From the NCBI GenBank assembly GCA_037953745.1, contig JBAKBP010001615.1:142145-206144 (forward strand): DNA of 64,000 nucleotides, read 5' to 3'. A model generated the notes under the pieces. The model ran no database searches. It saw nothing but the letters and a program-made list of their open reading frames with translations, and had not been told where the DNA came from. Both the position numbers and the translations under genes were made by a program. The DNA comes from Lithodes maja (taxonomy: Eukaryota; Arthropoda; Malacostraca; Decapoda; Lithodidae). Below, in pieces: positions 42,292-53,083 of this stretch; position 1 is the stretch's first letter; every line of letters begins with the position of its first letter.

Positions 42292-44669
42292 TGTGACGTT
42301 AACCACTCCGTTAGAACCGCATGGCTTGTCCTACAGTGACTCGCTAGGATCGCCAGGGCAGTGGATGGGGCTACAGTTTATGTATTAGAGTGTGCTTTAT
42401 TTCATATTATGAAAGCTCGTGTCATGGGCAGTCCAGAAAGGCTCTTTGTTTTCGCCCATGTCAAGGCTTTATATATTTAATTGTAAAGTATATGTTTTAT
42501 CATTAACTAGTAATGATGGGATCTGGGAGAGAGAGAGAGAGTAGAACAGAGTGAGAGGGGGCGCGCAGTGTTTTTTGTCCCGCTCGATGACGTCACGGCT
42601 GGGTGCCTCGCGGGGGTTGGTGGAGAGAGGCCCTTACCATGCTGCGAGCTCTTGCTAGTGGTTAGTTGACTTGTAACCGCCTTTTTCCCACGCGGCTCGA
42701 GCTAGTGCAAGTATATATACAGTTCCTCGCCACTCTCTCCCTCAGATCTGGTTTCTAGAACACACCCATCTTTTTTCCCTTGCTATCTGTCCCCGCTCCG
42801 TACCTGAGAATCTTTTCCTCTGCCTATCTCTCTCATTTTCCATATCTTTCACCACCTTTTATTAATATTATACCCCCTCTGGTTAACTCTGCAAAATCAG
42901 CTTAATGCTGGCCAGTTGTATTGTGTGTTAAGGTCTGATATAGCCTATGTATGTTAGTTGTTAAGATAAGTGGATCACGAAGCATTGGTTGGCTTTCATA
43001 TTGCCGCTTCCTATAATTATTAGTGTTCTGCTGGATTAGATAATGCTAGACTAGGAGTCTGATATTATAGGTATTGTTTCCTATGAGTGCTGGCTTCAGT
43101 TAAAAGCGGCACGACATACCTGAGAACTGGAGTTGATTGAGTAAATTCTAGTCTGTGTGCCATTGAGAGTAGAGCATGCACGAATGAGGGTTTTTTGCCT
43201 ATACCATTCTGCACTGTTCTAGTCTCGATTGTTTGTCTTTGAGGTACGCCAGGAGAACGCTTAATACTTCGGTATTAAGGTTTCTCAAGAGAGCTACCCT
43301 TCATTATAACGTAATATATGACGCACAGACTTGAGATTTGCACTAGGCTATGCAGCATGCCATGCGCACCAGTATCTCGTATCATTGACTCTAGCTAGAC
43401 TTTATCAGTCACAGTAGACATTAAGTATATTAACCTAATTACTCTTTTTATGCATGCCCATTTATGATTACACAAGCATTTCGCAGCCTAGTTTGATGTA
43501 TTGAGACACAAACGACTTAGGCTCTTTTTGTTGATAGGAGTGCTGCATTGTCGTGGCGATTATTATTAGTGTTGTAGTGTTTAGGATATTCTTGGCTCCG
43601 ACGGCATTATATATTCTGCCTTTTTGTGTGCATAGCCTGCACGAGCATTGTTCCGATGCCTGCCTTTTTTGGGTTCCATTTCCGATACGAGCATCTTTAT
43701 AGCATCTAACATTTAAAGAAGATTCCTTGTTAGTGTTGAAGGACTTTAGTGCACTTTCTTTCATGCAGGAGTGCCTGACATTTATTGATTAAAGTAACGT
43801 AAGCTGTAACTTCTCTTACCACCTTACTTTGCATACCATAACCAAGCACCTTCGGTTATAGGTAGTAATAGGCTGTTTTCACATAACATTAAGCACATTA
43901 TATGACGCACAGACTTGAGATTTGCACTAGGCTATGCAGCATGCCATGCGCACCAGTATCTCGTATCATTGACTCTAGCTAGACTTTATCAGTCACAGTA
44001 GACATTAAGTATATTAACCTAATTACTCTTTTTATGCATGCCCATTTATGATTACACAAGCATTTCGCAGCCTAGTTTGATGTATTGAGACACAAACGAC
44101 TTAGGCTCTTTTTGTTGATAGGAGTGCTGCATTGTCGTGGCGATTATTATTAGTGTTGTAGTGTTTAGGATATTCTTGGCTCCGACGGCATTATATATTC
44201 TGCCTTTTTGTGTGCATAGCCTGCACGAGCATTGTTCCGATGCCTGCCTTTTTTGGGTTCCATTTCCGATACGAGCATCTTTATAGCATCTAACATTTAA
44301 AGAAGATTCCTTGTTAGTGTTGAAGGACTTTAGTGCACTTTCTTTCATGCAGGAGTGCCTGACATTTATTGATTAAAGTAACGTAAGCTGTAACTTCTCT
44401 TACCACCTTACTTTGCATACCATAACCAAGCACCTTCGGTTATAGGTAGTAATAGGCTGTTTTCACATAACATTAAGCCTAGAGTAGACGCACATTTATT
44501 GAGAGTTTGATAACCTATTATTGCATATAGAACTCTGTAGAGTATTTGTGTTCTTTGTTCACTGGGAATACACATCAGAGGTTGGAGCTAGCGCTTTCCG
44601 TTGTAACATTTATGCCATTACTAGTCCAATGAATAAGAGCCCTGATATATTTGAACCCCAGTCGTAACA
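42292..44669 (+). repeat. Gypsy-B 5' LTR with internal 584-bp tandem duplication
   Basis: It begins TGTGACGTTAACC and ends GTCGTAACA, 2378 bp in total. Positions 43321-43904 and 43905-44488 are near-perfect tandem copies, while the 3' LTR has this segment once (from about 50606). It contains a (GA)n run near 42529-42541, a TATA box and a hairpin (TTAATACTTCGGTATTAA at about 43261). The 98-codon minus-strand frames inside both copies are not genes. Confidence 0.9.
42712..42719 (+). promoter_or_regulatory. Core promoter TATA box in the Gypsy-B 5' LTR
   Basis: TATATATA is preceded by GGCTCGAGCTAGTGCAAG and followed about 30 bp on by CTCCCTCAGATCTGG, a pyrimidine-rich site suitable for initiation. 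The same arrangement is in the 3' LTR at 49996-50003. Confidence 0.6.
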
Positions 44670-44692
44670 AATGGCGACCTTGCCAGGATTTG
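44670..44692 (+). promoter_or_regulatory. Gypsy-B primer-binding site
   Basis: Directly after the LTR lies AATGGCGACCTTGCCAGGAT. The TGGCGACC core resembles the site I recall for mdg1/412-like elements, which use an Arg tRNA. The tRNA identity here is an inference. Confidence 0.6.
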
Positions 44693-44886
44693 GTGAACCT
44701 ACATTTATTAGCAGGGAACATTTGTTGTTTTGGAGAATATTTTGCGGGGATCAGCAAGAATAATTTTTTTTTTGCAACATAGTATAGCCCTTGAGTATTT
44801 CCGAGAATTTTTGTGTGTATATTGAGGTATAAGAGTTTGGGGTGCTTCTTTTCTGAATATTGTGGTGAGAAATTTTTGTGAGCATC

Positions 44887-46025
44887 ATGTCTTATACCGG
44901 ATCAGAGGAGAATGGAGACACAGTACGTAATGTCGAAACTGAGGAACAGCAGTATGATGATATGGTTAATCAGGTGAACTGTGAGGAGGATGCTAGGATA
45001 TTTTTGCAATGGCCTGTTACTGCCGAGCGGTTGGAGGGTGTGAATCGGTACCGTCTTCAATGCCTGGCCACAGCTATCGGTCATGCGGTTACTAGCAGCA
45101 TGACCAGGGATAACTTGATAACGTGTGTACTGGGCAGGGTGACTGGTGAGCGAGATGGGTTGAGTGCTCAGAGCCCTTCGGCCATGCTTCCCCTACACTC
45201 GACTCCCAGCCATCCCCGTAGTTTGCCGACCCCGGGTACGCTTCCGCAGTTGGGTGGTGACTGGCAGGGTGGGTTGCCCCTGGGGGGACCACCGGTAATT
45301 TCAAACATTGTAGCACCTTCACCTCCTCAAGGGTTATCTCCAGAATTATTGCTTCAGCTCGAATTAGCTAAGATCGAAGAGAGAAAGGCTATCAGGGTAT
45401 GTGAGCTTCAGCTTCAGCATCAGCAGCAATTAGAATTAGCCAAGATAGATGAGAGAGCCAAGATAGAAGAGAGAAAAACTATCAGTCAGCAGCACATAGA
45501 GCTAGCAAAAATCCAAGCGGATTTAGAGTCGACTAGGTACTGTGCCGACATGGACGTAGAGAAGTCGCGAGTAGAGGCAACGGGACAGCGACTTGGGGCT
45601 GGTAACCGTGTTCATGAGCAGTCTCTCTCGCACTTATTGAAACTGGTTCCGGTGTTTGATGAGAGTGGTGTAACAGAATTTTTCACACGCTTTGAGAAGA
45701 AGTGCCAGGAACACCAGTGACCAGAGAATAAATGGGCAGCACTTGTATCCTCTAGATTAATAGGCAAGGGTCTTAAAGCCTACGATGCGTTACCTTTGGA
45801 GTTATGTATTGTGTACGAGGATCTCAAGGAGGCTGTCCTGAGGGCTTACGAATTGCAACCAGAAACGTACCGTTTGAAGTTCCGGGGTGTAACTAAGGGA
45901 AGAGATAGCACCTTTTTGGAACACGCCCGGGACTTGTCCGATGCTATGGGGAACTGGCTCCGATCTGAGAAGGTAACAACATTTGATGGACTTAAGCAGT
46001 TGATGATGTTAGAGCAGTTCTTTAA
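44887..46025 (+). pseudogene. Gypsy-B gag, N-terminal part (one stop, then split by a MITE)
   Basis: From an ATG at 44887 the frame encodes an acidic N-terminus and a charged helical region (LELAKIEERKAIRVCEL, with repeated KIEER/KIDER units at about residues 160-200). The capsid-like part follows: LLKLVPVFDESGVTEFFTRF, YEDLKEAVLRAYEL, TYRLKFRGV and FLEHARDLSDAMGNWL. A TGA at 45718-45720 stands where a Trp or Arg codon is expected, since the same frame continues with PENKWAALVSSRLIGKGLKA. MITE-1 enters at 46022-46025 after MLEQFF. This is a retroviral SCAN/gag-like protein. Confidence 0.8.
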
Positions 46026-46654
46026 CCCGGGAACTGCGGGGAGACTCTTAAGAGTTCCCCCGGCGGACTGCGGGGAGACTCTTAAGAGTAAGTAAAACAA
46101 AAAATCAACTTTTGACATCGAAAAAAAAATATTTTTTTTATTTTTATTTTTTTATTTTTTTATTTTTTTTGGGCCCCTGGGCCATGCAAAATCTCAGTCC
46201 TCTACCTCCCCTCCTTCCCCACTTTCCTCCTCTCCTTCAGTTATCACCTATTTTCCCTGTTATTCCCTTATTCTGAGGTATATTTTCGTGCTAACATTAG
46301 CGAGTTGCAAGCAGGGTGTTGTCATCACTGATGGCAAGCGAGTGCAAGAGAGAGAGAGAGAGTATCGATCGACTGTGTCTCAGTGGCCTTGGGGGAAATT
46401 GGCGGGAAAGCAGGTTGCCTCACCCATACATTATACAACTCGCGGGCTATATCTCCGATTTTGACCATCCAAACGCTGTTTTCACTCGTTTTATTGTTGT
46501 TTCAGGTTAATACCTTTATAATCAACCCATAATAGGCGCATATGGATAAGTATTAATGCTATTAATGGTACAATGAATATTTTAGTGACGGAAACACCTC
46601 AAATACGTCAGCACAGGGGGACGTTTCCAATTACCCCCATGCGCACTTGTTAGG
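46026..46654 (+). mobile_element. TTAA-flanked MITE family 1 inside Gypsy-B gag
   Basis: This 629-bp copy has TTAA at 46022-46025 and 46655-46658. The target joins as CAGTTCTTTAAGAGCACG, restoring the gag reading EQFFKSTGGDLTLNLKEK. Its left end carries a doubled CCGGCGGACTGCGGGGAGACTC-like unit compared with the 14445 copy. Element plus duplication is 633 bp, a multiple of three, but in-frame stops occur within it. Confidence 0.95.
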
Positions 46655-46658
46655 TTAA

Positions 46659-47960
46659 GAGCACGGGCGGTGATCTAACTTTGAACTTAAAGGAGAAAAA
46701 CCCAAGAACTCTAGTCGAAGCAGCAGACATGGCTGATCGACGGCTGTCGTTGATTCGGGGTTGCGGGTCCTCACAGAAGTACGATGTAAGTGCTAAGGAC
46801 CGTTATCCTCCCCCTCCCCGTAACAATGACACATTTAAACAGAAGAGCCATGAAACTAAAACTGAATCCAAACCTTACACCACACCGTATGTGAAAAGTC
46901 AGAGGCCTTTTACATCACAGTATAAGCCGAAACCGAAATTTATGTGTTTTAGTTGCCACCAGGAGGGTCATAAGGCAAATGAGTGCCCTAGTCGACCTCC
47001 TCCGGCAGCCGTGTCTTTTGCTCACGGCATTGGAGTGTTCAAGAGGACATCGGAGTTTGTTAGAGGCATTTCTTCCGAGGTAAATACACTGCCAATGCAG
47101 AAGGATCCGGAAGGCTTATTCCCTGTCCGTGATGCCTTTAGTGACCACAGGGGACTCGGTTGTGTGGAGTGGGGGGGTAGAAGACATGAGGTGAGAATTT
47201 TGCGTGACACTGGGGCATCGCAAACACTGTTGAGAAATTTCACTGGTAAACCTGTCAATACGGCGCGGGTGATTGTGGTTCAGGGAGTTAATGCGACAAG
47301 GTCATACCCGCTTGTGAGAATGAAGGTGGAAGTTGATGGTGTGACTCGTGACCTGGATGTAGGGATTGTGGAGAAGTTGCCTGTTGGGGGCGTCGACCTC
47401 CTTCTCGGCAACGACTTTGCGGGACCTACTTCTGAGGCTCCACCCTTGGTCGTTGCCGAGAAGCTGGCCGACGTGAGTAGGGAGGAGCAGGAGTGGGTTG
47501 AGAAGTGTCCGGTGCAGCCTATGGCGTGTGTTGTCACCGGAGATTCTGCATCCAGGGAGTCACATTCTGGTCAACAATCTTTAGATCAGCGGAGGAAGGG
47601 TACCGAGAAGGGGTTGAAAGTTGATGCGGTTGAGAGTTTAGTATCAGCGGACATTCTCGGGGACTCATTATTAGGACCACATTTCGAGTCTGGAGAAGAC
47701 CCAGTAACTGTTCCTGAGAAGGCAGTGGATGGGCTTAAAAAGACGATGAGACAGCAACGGTACGCAGAGAGAGAGCAACGGGAGGCCAAATTTAATGTAG
47801 GAGGGGGGCATGAGTTGTTTCGCAAACACTTGGATAGGCTTGCTCCTTCGGACATTCGTAAGTTGCAATTGGAAGACCCGGAGGTTCTTGAATGTGGTAC
47901 CGGTGCTGTCGAGTTGAAGGAGGACAGTGTTGCACAGTCGAGAGATGTAGCAACGAGGTA
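46659..47960 (+). pseudogene. Gypsy-B gag C-terminus (zinc knuckle) and protease
   Basis: This continues the gag frame: NPRTLVEAADMADRRLSLI, then a Lys/Pro-rich linker and one zinc knuckle, CFSCHQEGHKANEC, at about 46942-46983. A pepsin-like retroviral protease follows, with ILRDTGASQTLLR (catalytic DTGA near 47205), VRMKVEVDGVTRDLDVG and VDLLLGNDFAG. After about 47450 a charged linker runs to QREAKFNVGGGHELFRKHL. RT should follow but is missing. Confidence 0.8.
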
Positions 47961-48590
47961 CCCTGACGCATACCCTATGAGAAATGGGTCAGCGAAGACG
48001 GTGGTCCGAGGCTTGCTAGTGTATTTTTCCCGGTATGGTTACCCGCAGGAGATTCATGTTGTTTTGTTTGCTGCACGGGAGGTACCTGGGGAAAGTTTGG
48101 GATTCAGCCCTAATGAGCTCGTCTTTGGACACCGTGTCAGAGGGCCTCTCCATATGGTTGAAGAAGTATGGGAGGGCGCAGAAAAACCTTGTTCTATGCT
48201 CAAGTGTGTCCTCAACAGTCGAGAACGGATGTTGCACAGTCTGGAGTTGGCTGGCCATAATTTGACTAGCTCTCAGGCCCTCATGAAGGACAGGTACGAC
48301 CTCAAGGTTTAACTCAGGGAGTTTCACGTGGGTCAGGAGGTGTTGATTCTACTGCCCCTTGTAGGTCACCCCTTATCCGCGAAGTACACTGGTCCTTATA
48401 GGGTGGTGGAGGAGCTATCGGACCTGGTTTACTTGGTAGCCACTCCAGACAGACGGAAGCGCAATCAGTTATGTCATGTTAATCCCATGAAGGAGTATGG
48501 GAGGCACCCCCCTGAGCCTTTCACTGTGCCTGTGATGACGTTTAGCAGTCAAGGTGGAGAAGGAGAACGGGACAGTCAAGCTCAGGTGGA
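47930..48590 (+). pseudogene. Gypsy-B integrase remnants without catalytic residues
   Basis: RDVATRYPDAYPMRNGSAKT and LVYFSRYGYPQEIHV are the middle strand of an integrase core. The frame then jumps to LGFSPNELVFGHRVRGPL, ALMKDRYDLKV, a TAA at 48310-48312, FHVGQEVLILLPL and YTGPYRVVEELSDLVYLVAT (C-terminal DNA-binding domain). All three catalytic acidic residues and the HHCC domain are deleted. The end shows the usual HVNPMKEY motif. Confidence 0.75.
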
Positions 48591-49092
48591 GGATAACTGG
48601 AAGGATAAGAAGTTCAATTGGGCGCCTGAGTGTGAGAAGGTGTTTAGAGAAGTAAAACACCTGTTGTGCACTCACCCGATCCTCAGGGCCCCTGACTTTA
48701 GCCTAACTTTCCAACTAGCAACGGAGGCTAGTGGTGTGGGGGCTGGTGCCGTCCTTGTGGAAAAGGACGATGATGGGCTGGAGCATCCTGTTAGTTTCTG
48801 CTCGGAGAAGTACAATTCGGCCCAGGGGAGCTGCTCTGTTGTCGAGGAGGAGCTGCTGGCGGTTGTACTTGCTCTGAGGCATTTCGGGGTCTGTGTTCCA
48901 GCCTATGGTCCGGTCGTTGTAGTTTACCCAGATCATCACCCTCTCAAGTTCTTGGACCAGTTTCACAATCGGAATATGAGGCTGACCAGGTGGTCACTAA
49001 GGTTATTGGTATATAACCTGGACATACGCCATATTGCCGGTTGTGACAACGTGGTTGCAGATGGTCGTTCAAGGGTATATGATCCTGGGTAG
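48591..49092 (+). pseudogene. Gypsy-B RNase H fragment placed after integrase
   Basis: This reads WKDKKFNWAPECEKVFREVK, ILRAPDFSLTFQLATEASGV, SVVEEELLAVVLALRHFGV, VVYPDHHPLKFLDQF and HIAGCDNVVADGRSRVYDPG, then a stop. It is the connection and RNase H domain of a gypsy pol, with the first catalytic Asp changed (TEAS instead of TDAS). In an intact pol it precedes integrase; here it follows, in the same frame as the preceding fragment. Confidence 0.85.
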
Positions 49093-49576
49093 ATTAACAC
49101 ACGGGTAGCCTCCTGCTTTAGTTTGAATAGTATTTTGCGCTTGGTGCTTGTTGGCTCGCGGTTGTAGCCCAGCGTATTGGGTCGTAAAGCAGGAGTTGAG
49201 CGTTTGGTATAGAAGAAAAAACTAGGCTTGCCCCTATAGTGCAGCCGAAATAAACTAATTATAAATATAAAAATCAAATAAAACAAAAAAACTTTCTTTG
49301 ATAGTTGAATTTTTTCAGTATGTTATAGCAGTAATTCTGAGTTGCACTCCTCTCAGAATGCTGGGCTAGAGAAGCTCGCTCTTGAGGAGCATAACTACAT
49401 AATTATAATTTAACGTATTGTGTTGGGAGGGTTATAATTTTTAAAAATATGTTTTGTTGAAGAACTGTGCCATATATTTTACTGCCGCTGGGTGATGGGA
49501 AGTGGAGATATAGCATGGGTTCTAACCATCAGATTTTTGTGAGCCTTGGGGCCTCTGAGAAAAATCTTGGGGGGGG
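49093..49576 (+). other. Gypsy-B 3' noncoding region with polypurine tract
   Basis: This untranslated stretch lies between pol and the 3' LTR. It ends in a G run (about 49569-49576) directly before TGTGACG, the expected plus-strand primer. A diverged homologue follows the related LTR at 63741-64000 on the other strand. Confidence 0.75.
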
Positions 49577-51369
49577 TGTGACGTTAACCACTCCATTAGA
49601 ACCGCATGGCTTGTCCTACAGTGACTCGCTAGGATCGCCAGGGCAGTGGATGGGGCTACAGTTTATGTATTAGAGTGTGCTTTATTTCATATGAAAGCTC
49701 GTGTCATGGGCAGTCCAGAAAGGCTCTTTGTTTTCGCCCATGTCAAGGCTTTATATATTTAATTGTAAAGTATATGTTTTATCATTAACTAGTAATGATG
49801 GGATCTGGGAGAGAGAGAGAGAGAGTAGAACAGAGTGAGAGGGGGCGCGCAGTGTTTTTTGTCCCGCTCGATGACGTCACGGCTGGCTGCCTCGCGGGGG
49901 TTGGTGGAGAGAGGCCCTTGCCATGCTGCGAGCTCTTGCTAGTGGTTAGTTGACTTGTAACCGCCTTTTTCCCATGCGGCTCGAGCTAGTGCGAGTATAT
50001 ATACAGTTCCTCGCCACTCTCTCCCTCAGATCTGGTTTCTAGAACACACCCATCTTTTTTCCCTTGCTATCTGTCCCCGCTCCGTACCTGAGAATCTTTT
50101 CCTCTGCCTATCTCTCTCATTTTCCATATCTTTCACCACCTTTTATTAATATTATACCCCTTCTGGTTAACTCTGCAAAATCAGCTTAATGCTGGCCAGT
50201 TGTATTGTGTGTTAAGGCCTGATATAGCCTATGTATGTTAGTTGTTAAGATAAGTGGATCACGAAGCATTGGTTGGCTTTCATATTGCCTCTTCCTATAA
50301 TTATTAGTGTTCTGCTGGATTAGATAATGCTAGACTAGGAGTCTGATATTATAGGTATTGTTTCCTAGGAGTGCTGGCTTCAGTTAAAAGCGGCACGACA
50401 TACCTGAGAACTGGAGTTGATTGAGTAAATTCTAGTCTGTGTGCCATTGAGAGTAGAGCATGCACGAATGAGGGTTTTTTGCCTATACCATTCTGCACTG
50501 TTCTAGTCTCGATTGTTTGTCTTTGAGGTACGCCAGGAGAACGCTTAATACTTCGGTATTAAGGTTTCTCAAGAGAGCTACCCTTCATTATAACGTAATA
50601 TTTGACGCACAGACTTGAGATTTGCACTAGGCTATGCAGCATGCCATGCGCACCAGTATCTCGTATCATTGACTCTAGCTAGACTTTATCAGTCACAGTA
50701 GACATTAAGTATATTAACCTAATTACTCTTTTTATGCATGCCCATTTATGATTACACAAGCATTTCGCAGCCTAGTTTGATGTATTGAGACACAAACGAC
50801 TTAGGCTCTTTTTGTTGATAGGAGTGCTGCATTGTCGTGGCGATTATTATTAGTGTTGTAGTGTTTAGGATATTCTTGGCTCCGACGGCATTATATATTC
50901 TGCCTTTTTGTGTGCATAGCCTGCACGAGCATTGTTCCGCTGCCTGCCTTTTTTGGGTTCCATTTCCGATACGAGCATCTTTATAGCATCTAACATTTAA
51001 AGAAGATTCCTTGTTAGTGTTGAAGGACTTTAGTGCACTTTCTTTCATGCAGGAGTGCCTGACATTTATTGATTAAAGTAACGTAAGCTGTAACTTCTCT
51101 TACCACCTTACTTTGCATACCATAACCAAGCACCTTCGGTTATAGGTAGTAATAGGCTGTTTTCACATAACATTAAGCCTAGAGTAGACGCACATTTATT
51201 GAGAGTTTGATAGCCTATTATTGCATATAGAACTCTGTAGAGTATTTGTGTTCTTTGTTCACTGGGAATACACATCAGAGGTTGGAGCTAGCGCTTTCCG
51301 TTGTAACATTTATGCCATTACTAGTCCAATGAATAAGAGCCCTGATATATTTGAACCCCAGTCGTAACA
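49577..51369 (+). repeat. Gypsy-B 3' LTR
   Basis: This 1793-bp LTR runs from TGTGACGTTAACC to GTCGTAACA and has a single copy of the segment duplicated in the 5' LTR. It differs from the 5' LTR by a few substitutions and small indels (for example the GA run and a 4-bp ATTA difference near 49690). Confidence 0.9.
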
Positions 51370-51897
51370 ATCTTCAGCTTCCCTATGCTTTTCTGCGGCT
51401 GCCCTGCGTGCTTTTTTAGCTGCACTTTTGATCAATGATTGTTTGTAGAAATATTTGCCCACTTTCAAGGGCGTACGGGCAGGCAAAGGGGAAGGTCCTG
51501 AGCTAGGGCTAGGCCTAGGCTGACCTAGCAAAGATGGCGAGGGGGTAGGCCTAGGTTCTAGCACACTGGGAAGCTCAATGGCACCTTCCTGAAACACTTC
51601 CACATCAGGATCATCACTACTGTCTCCCCCCTCAAATAAATCGACATTATCGTCGTCTCCAAAGCCCACGAAATCGTCTTCACTTTCACTTATAAATTGT
51701 ACCTTGTCCACCAAGCTTTCGCCACTGCTCTCTTCATCACTATCAAAAAGTTGTCGCTGTATAGCGCTATCACTCAACAAACGCTTAACTTTCTTTTGTT
51801 GAGCTCTCTTCTCGGTTGCAACAGGCGTTGAAGTTGCGAGTGGGGTAGCACTGGGGCCCGCGGGAGGTTGCAACGAATCGGACACGTCGGAAAACAT
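51370..51897 (-). pseudogene. piggyBac transposase, N-terminal 176 residues (split gene)
   Basis: It starts at an ATG at 51897 (MFSDVSDSLQPPAG). The segment is Ser/Pro-rich and strongly acidic (FDSDEESSGESLVDKVQF, then DDFVGFGDDDNVDLFEGG), ending KHREAED at the Gypsy-B border. Joined to the part at 42287 through one copy of the AGAT duplication it continues in frame, giving 888 codons in all. Long acidic N-termini occur in piggyBac-derived proteins. The start is chosen because a stop-containing, unrelated Tigger-like element lies 13 bp upstream. Confidence 0.85.
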
Positions 51898-51910
51898 TTT
51901 TTCAGTATTA

Positions 51911-52886
51911 CAGTAAACTTCCGTTAATCCGAAGGGCAGCGGACCGGCCCTCGTTCGGATTAGTGGATTTTTCGGATTATCGGACTTTACCCCTATGAAC
52001 CTGTGTATGACGAAAACATCGAGACATTAGGCCACCCAAATGACACAATGGTGCACACACACATATCATATGTTCATGAAATCACTTCAAAAGTTTACCA
52101 TTGTCATTGTAGCCTATTACCTACCTTCAAAACATTCAGATTAATGGTCAAAGGAATCTGCTGATATAAACGTCTTCTTCTTCTTCCGTCTACTAGCGAG
52201 TTTGTCTTGCTCTTTAAGATCAGATGTGGTTCGGGAAGTAATGCCTTAACAACGGCACTTCCCTGAGAAGTTCTTGTAATTTTCCTTTTGTGATGTGCTC
52301 TGTTATATTATATTGTATTGAAAGCACCCTTGTCTTGTTGTCTTGAAAGCACCCTTGGGACGCTCCGATCACTGAACTATAAATAGTAGCGTATCGGAAC
52401 GTCCAAAGGTGCGTTTTCAAGCTCAAGGCTAATACATCCAAAGGTGCGTTTTCAAGCTCAAGACTGAATGCGCTTGCAGAAAATGCGGTGCAAGCCAGTA
52501 GCGCATCGGAGCGTCCCAAGGATGCGTTCAAGAGCAAAACAAACTCTCTAGCAGACGATGTGGAAGAAGAAGAAGAAGAAGGTGTTTACGTTTATATCAG
52601 TAGCTTCCTTTGACCATTAATCTGAATGTTTTGAAGTAGGTAATAGGCTACAATGACAATGGTAAACTTTTAAAGTGAATTCATGAACATATGATATGTG
52701 TGTGCTCCATTATGTGTCATTTGAGTGGCCTAATGCCTCAAAAAGGGGACTTTGGGACTTCTTGAAATTCGGACCAACTTCTTGAAATTCGGACCATCGG
52801 GTGAATTCGGATTTGGCCTCAAATTGAAAAATTCGGACTATTGGGAGATTCGAATCATCGGTCGTCGGATTAACGGACTTTTACTG
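51911..52886. mobile_element. Tigger/pogo-like fold-back element
   Basis: This 976-bp element is bounded by TA (51909-51910, 52887-52888), with termini CAGTAAACTTCCGTTAATCC and CAGTAAAAGTCCGTTAATCC. The arms are long inverted repeats: AAACATTCAGATTAATGGTC near 52130 is mirrored near 52615-52635, and CCTATTACCTACCTTC is mirrored near 52637. The centre is around 52380. It can fold on itself over most of its length and has no ORF. Confidence 0.85.
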
Positions 52887-52888
52887 TA

Positions 52889-53083
52889 CTCGCTATGGCG
52901 GCCACGTACGAACTGATAACACTAGTAGTTGAGGCTTGGTGGCGCTGCGGTCGCTCCTACCATGCCAAAATTGACCGCGCAAATTTTGAAGCACGCTTTC
53001 AAGCACAAGGATTTTAAAATGACACCCGGGTTCCGGCCCTTTTTTTTTGGTGTCATTTTAAAATGACACCCGGGCTGGAAGGG
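52889..53083. repeat. piggyBac right terminal region with subterminal palindrome
   Basis: The terminal CCCTTCCAGCCCGGG (minus strand) is followed inward by a perfect 22-bp palindrome at 53049-53070 centred on TTTTAAAA. A second copy of ATTTTAAAATGACACCCGGG lies at about 53011-53034, with a T run between. Such subterminal repeats are where piggyBac transposases often bind. Confidence 0.7.

Larger units (their letters stand above)
42288..51373 (+). mobile_element. Ty3/gypsy-type element Gypsy-B with TSD ATCT
   Basis: LTRs at 42292-44669 and 49577-51369 flank a 4.9-kb interior with gag, protease and rearranged pol pieces. The duplication ATCT is at 42288-42291 and 51370-51373. The LTRs differ at only a few sites outside one 584-bp tandem duplication, so the insertion looks young. 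The pol region lacks RT and the integrase catalytic residues, so this copy could move only with help from another element. Confidence 0.9.
39309..53083 (-). mobile_element. piggyBac transposon carrying Gypsy-B and a Tigger-like insertion
   Basis: Terminal repeats CCCTCCTGGCCCGGG at the left and CCCTTCCAGCCCGGG at the right (other strand) agree at 12 of 15 bases, the differences being transitions. TTAA flanks lie at 39305-39308 and 53084-53087. The transposase is on the minus strand in two parts, 51897-51370 and 42287-40149. Removing Gypsy-B plus one 4-bp duplication, and the Tigger-like element plus TA, leaves about 3.7 kb, a normal size for an autonomous piggyBac. Confidence 0.9.

Noticed and set aside
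14695..46510. A conserved 64-codon frame at 14695-14889, 36615-36809 and 46316-46510
   Set aside because: All three lie at the same place in MITE-1 copies. The frame is inherited with the repeat and includes a (GA)n run.
43468..51048. Three near-identical 98-codon minus-strand frames at 43468-43764, 44052-44348 and 50752-51048
   Set aside because: They lie in LTR sequence and are identical because the LTR segment is repeated. No protein features are seen.
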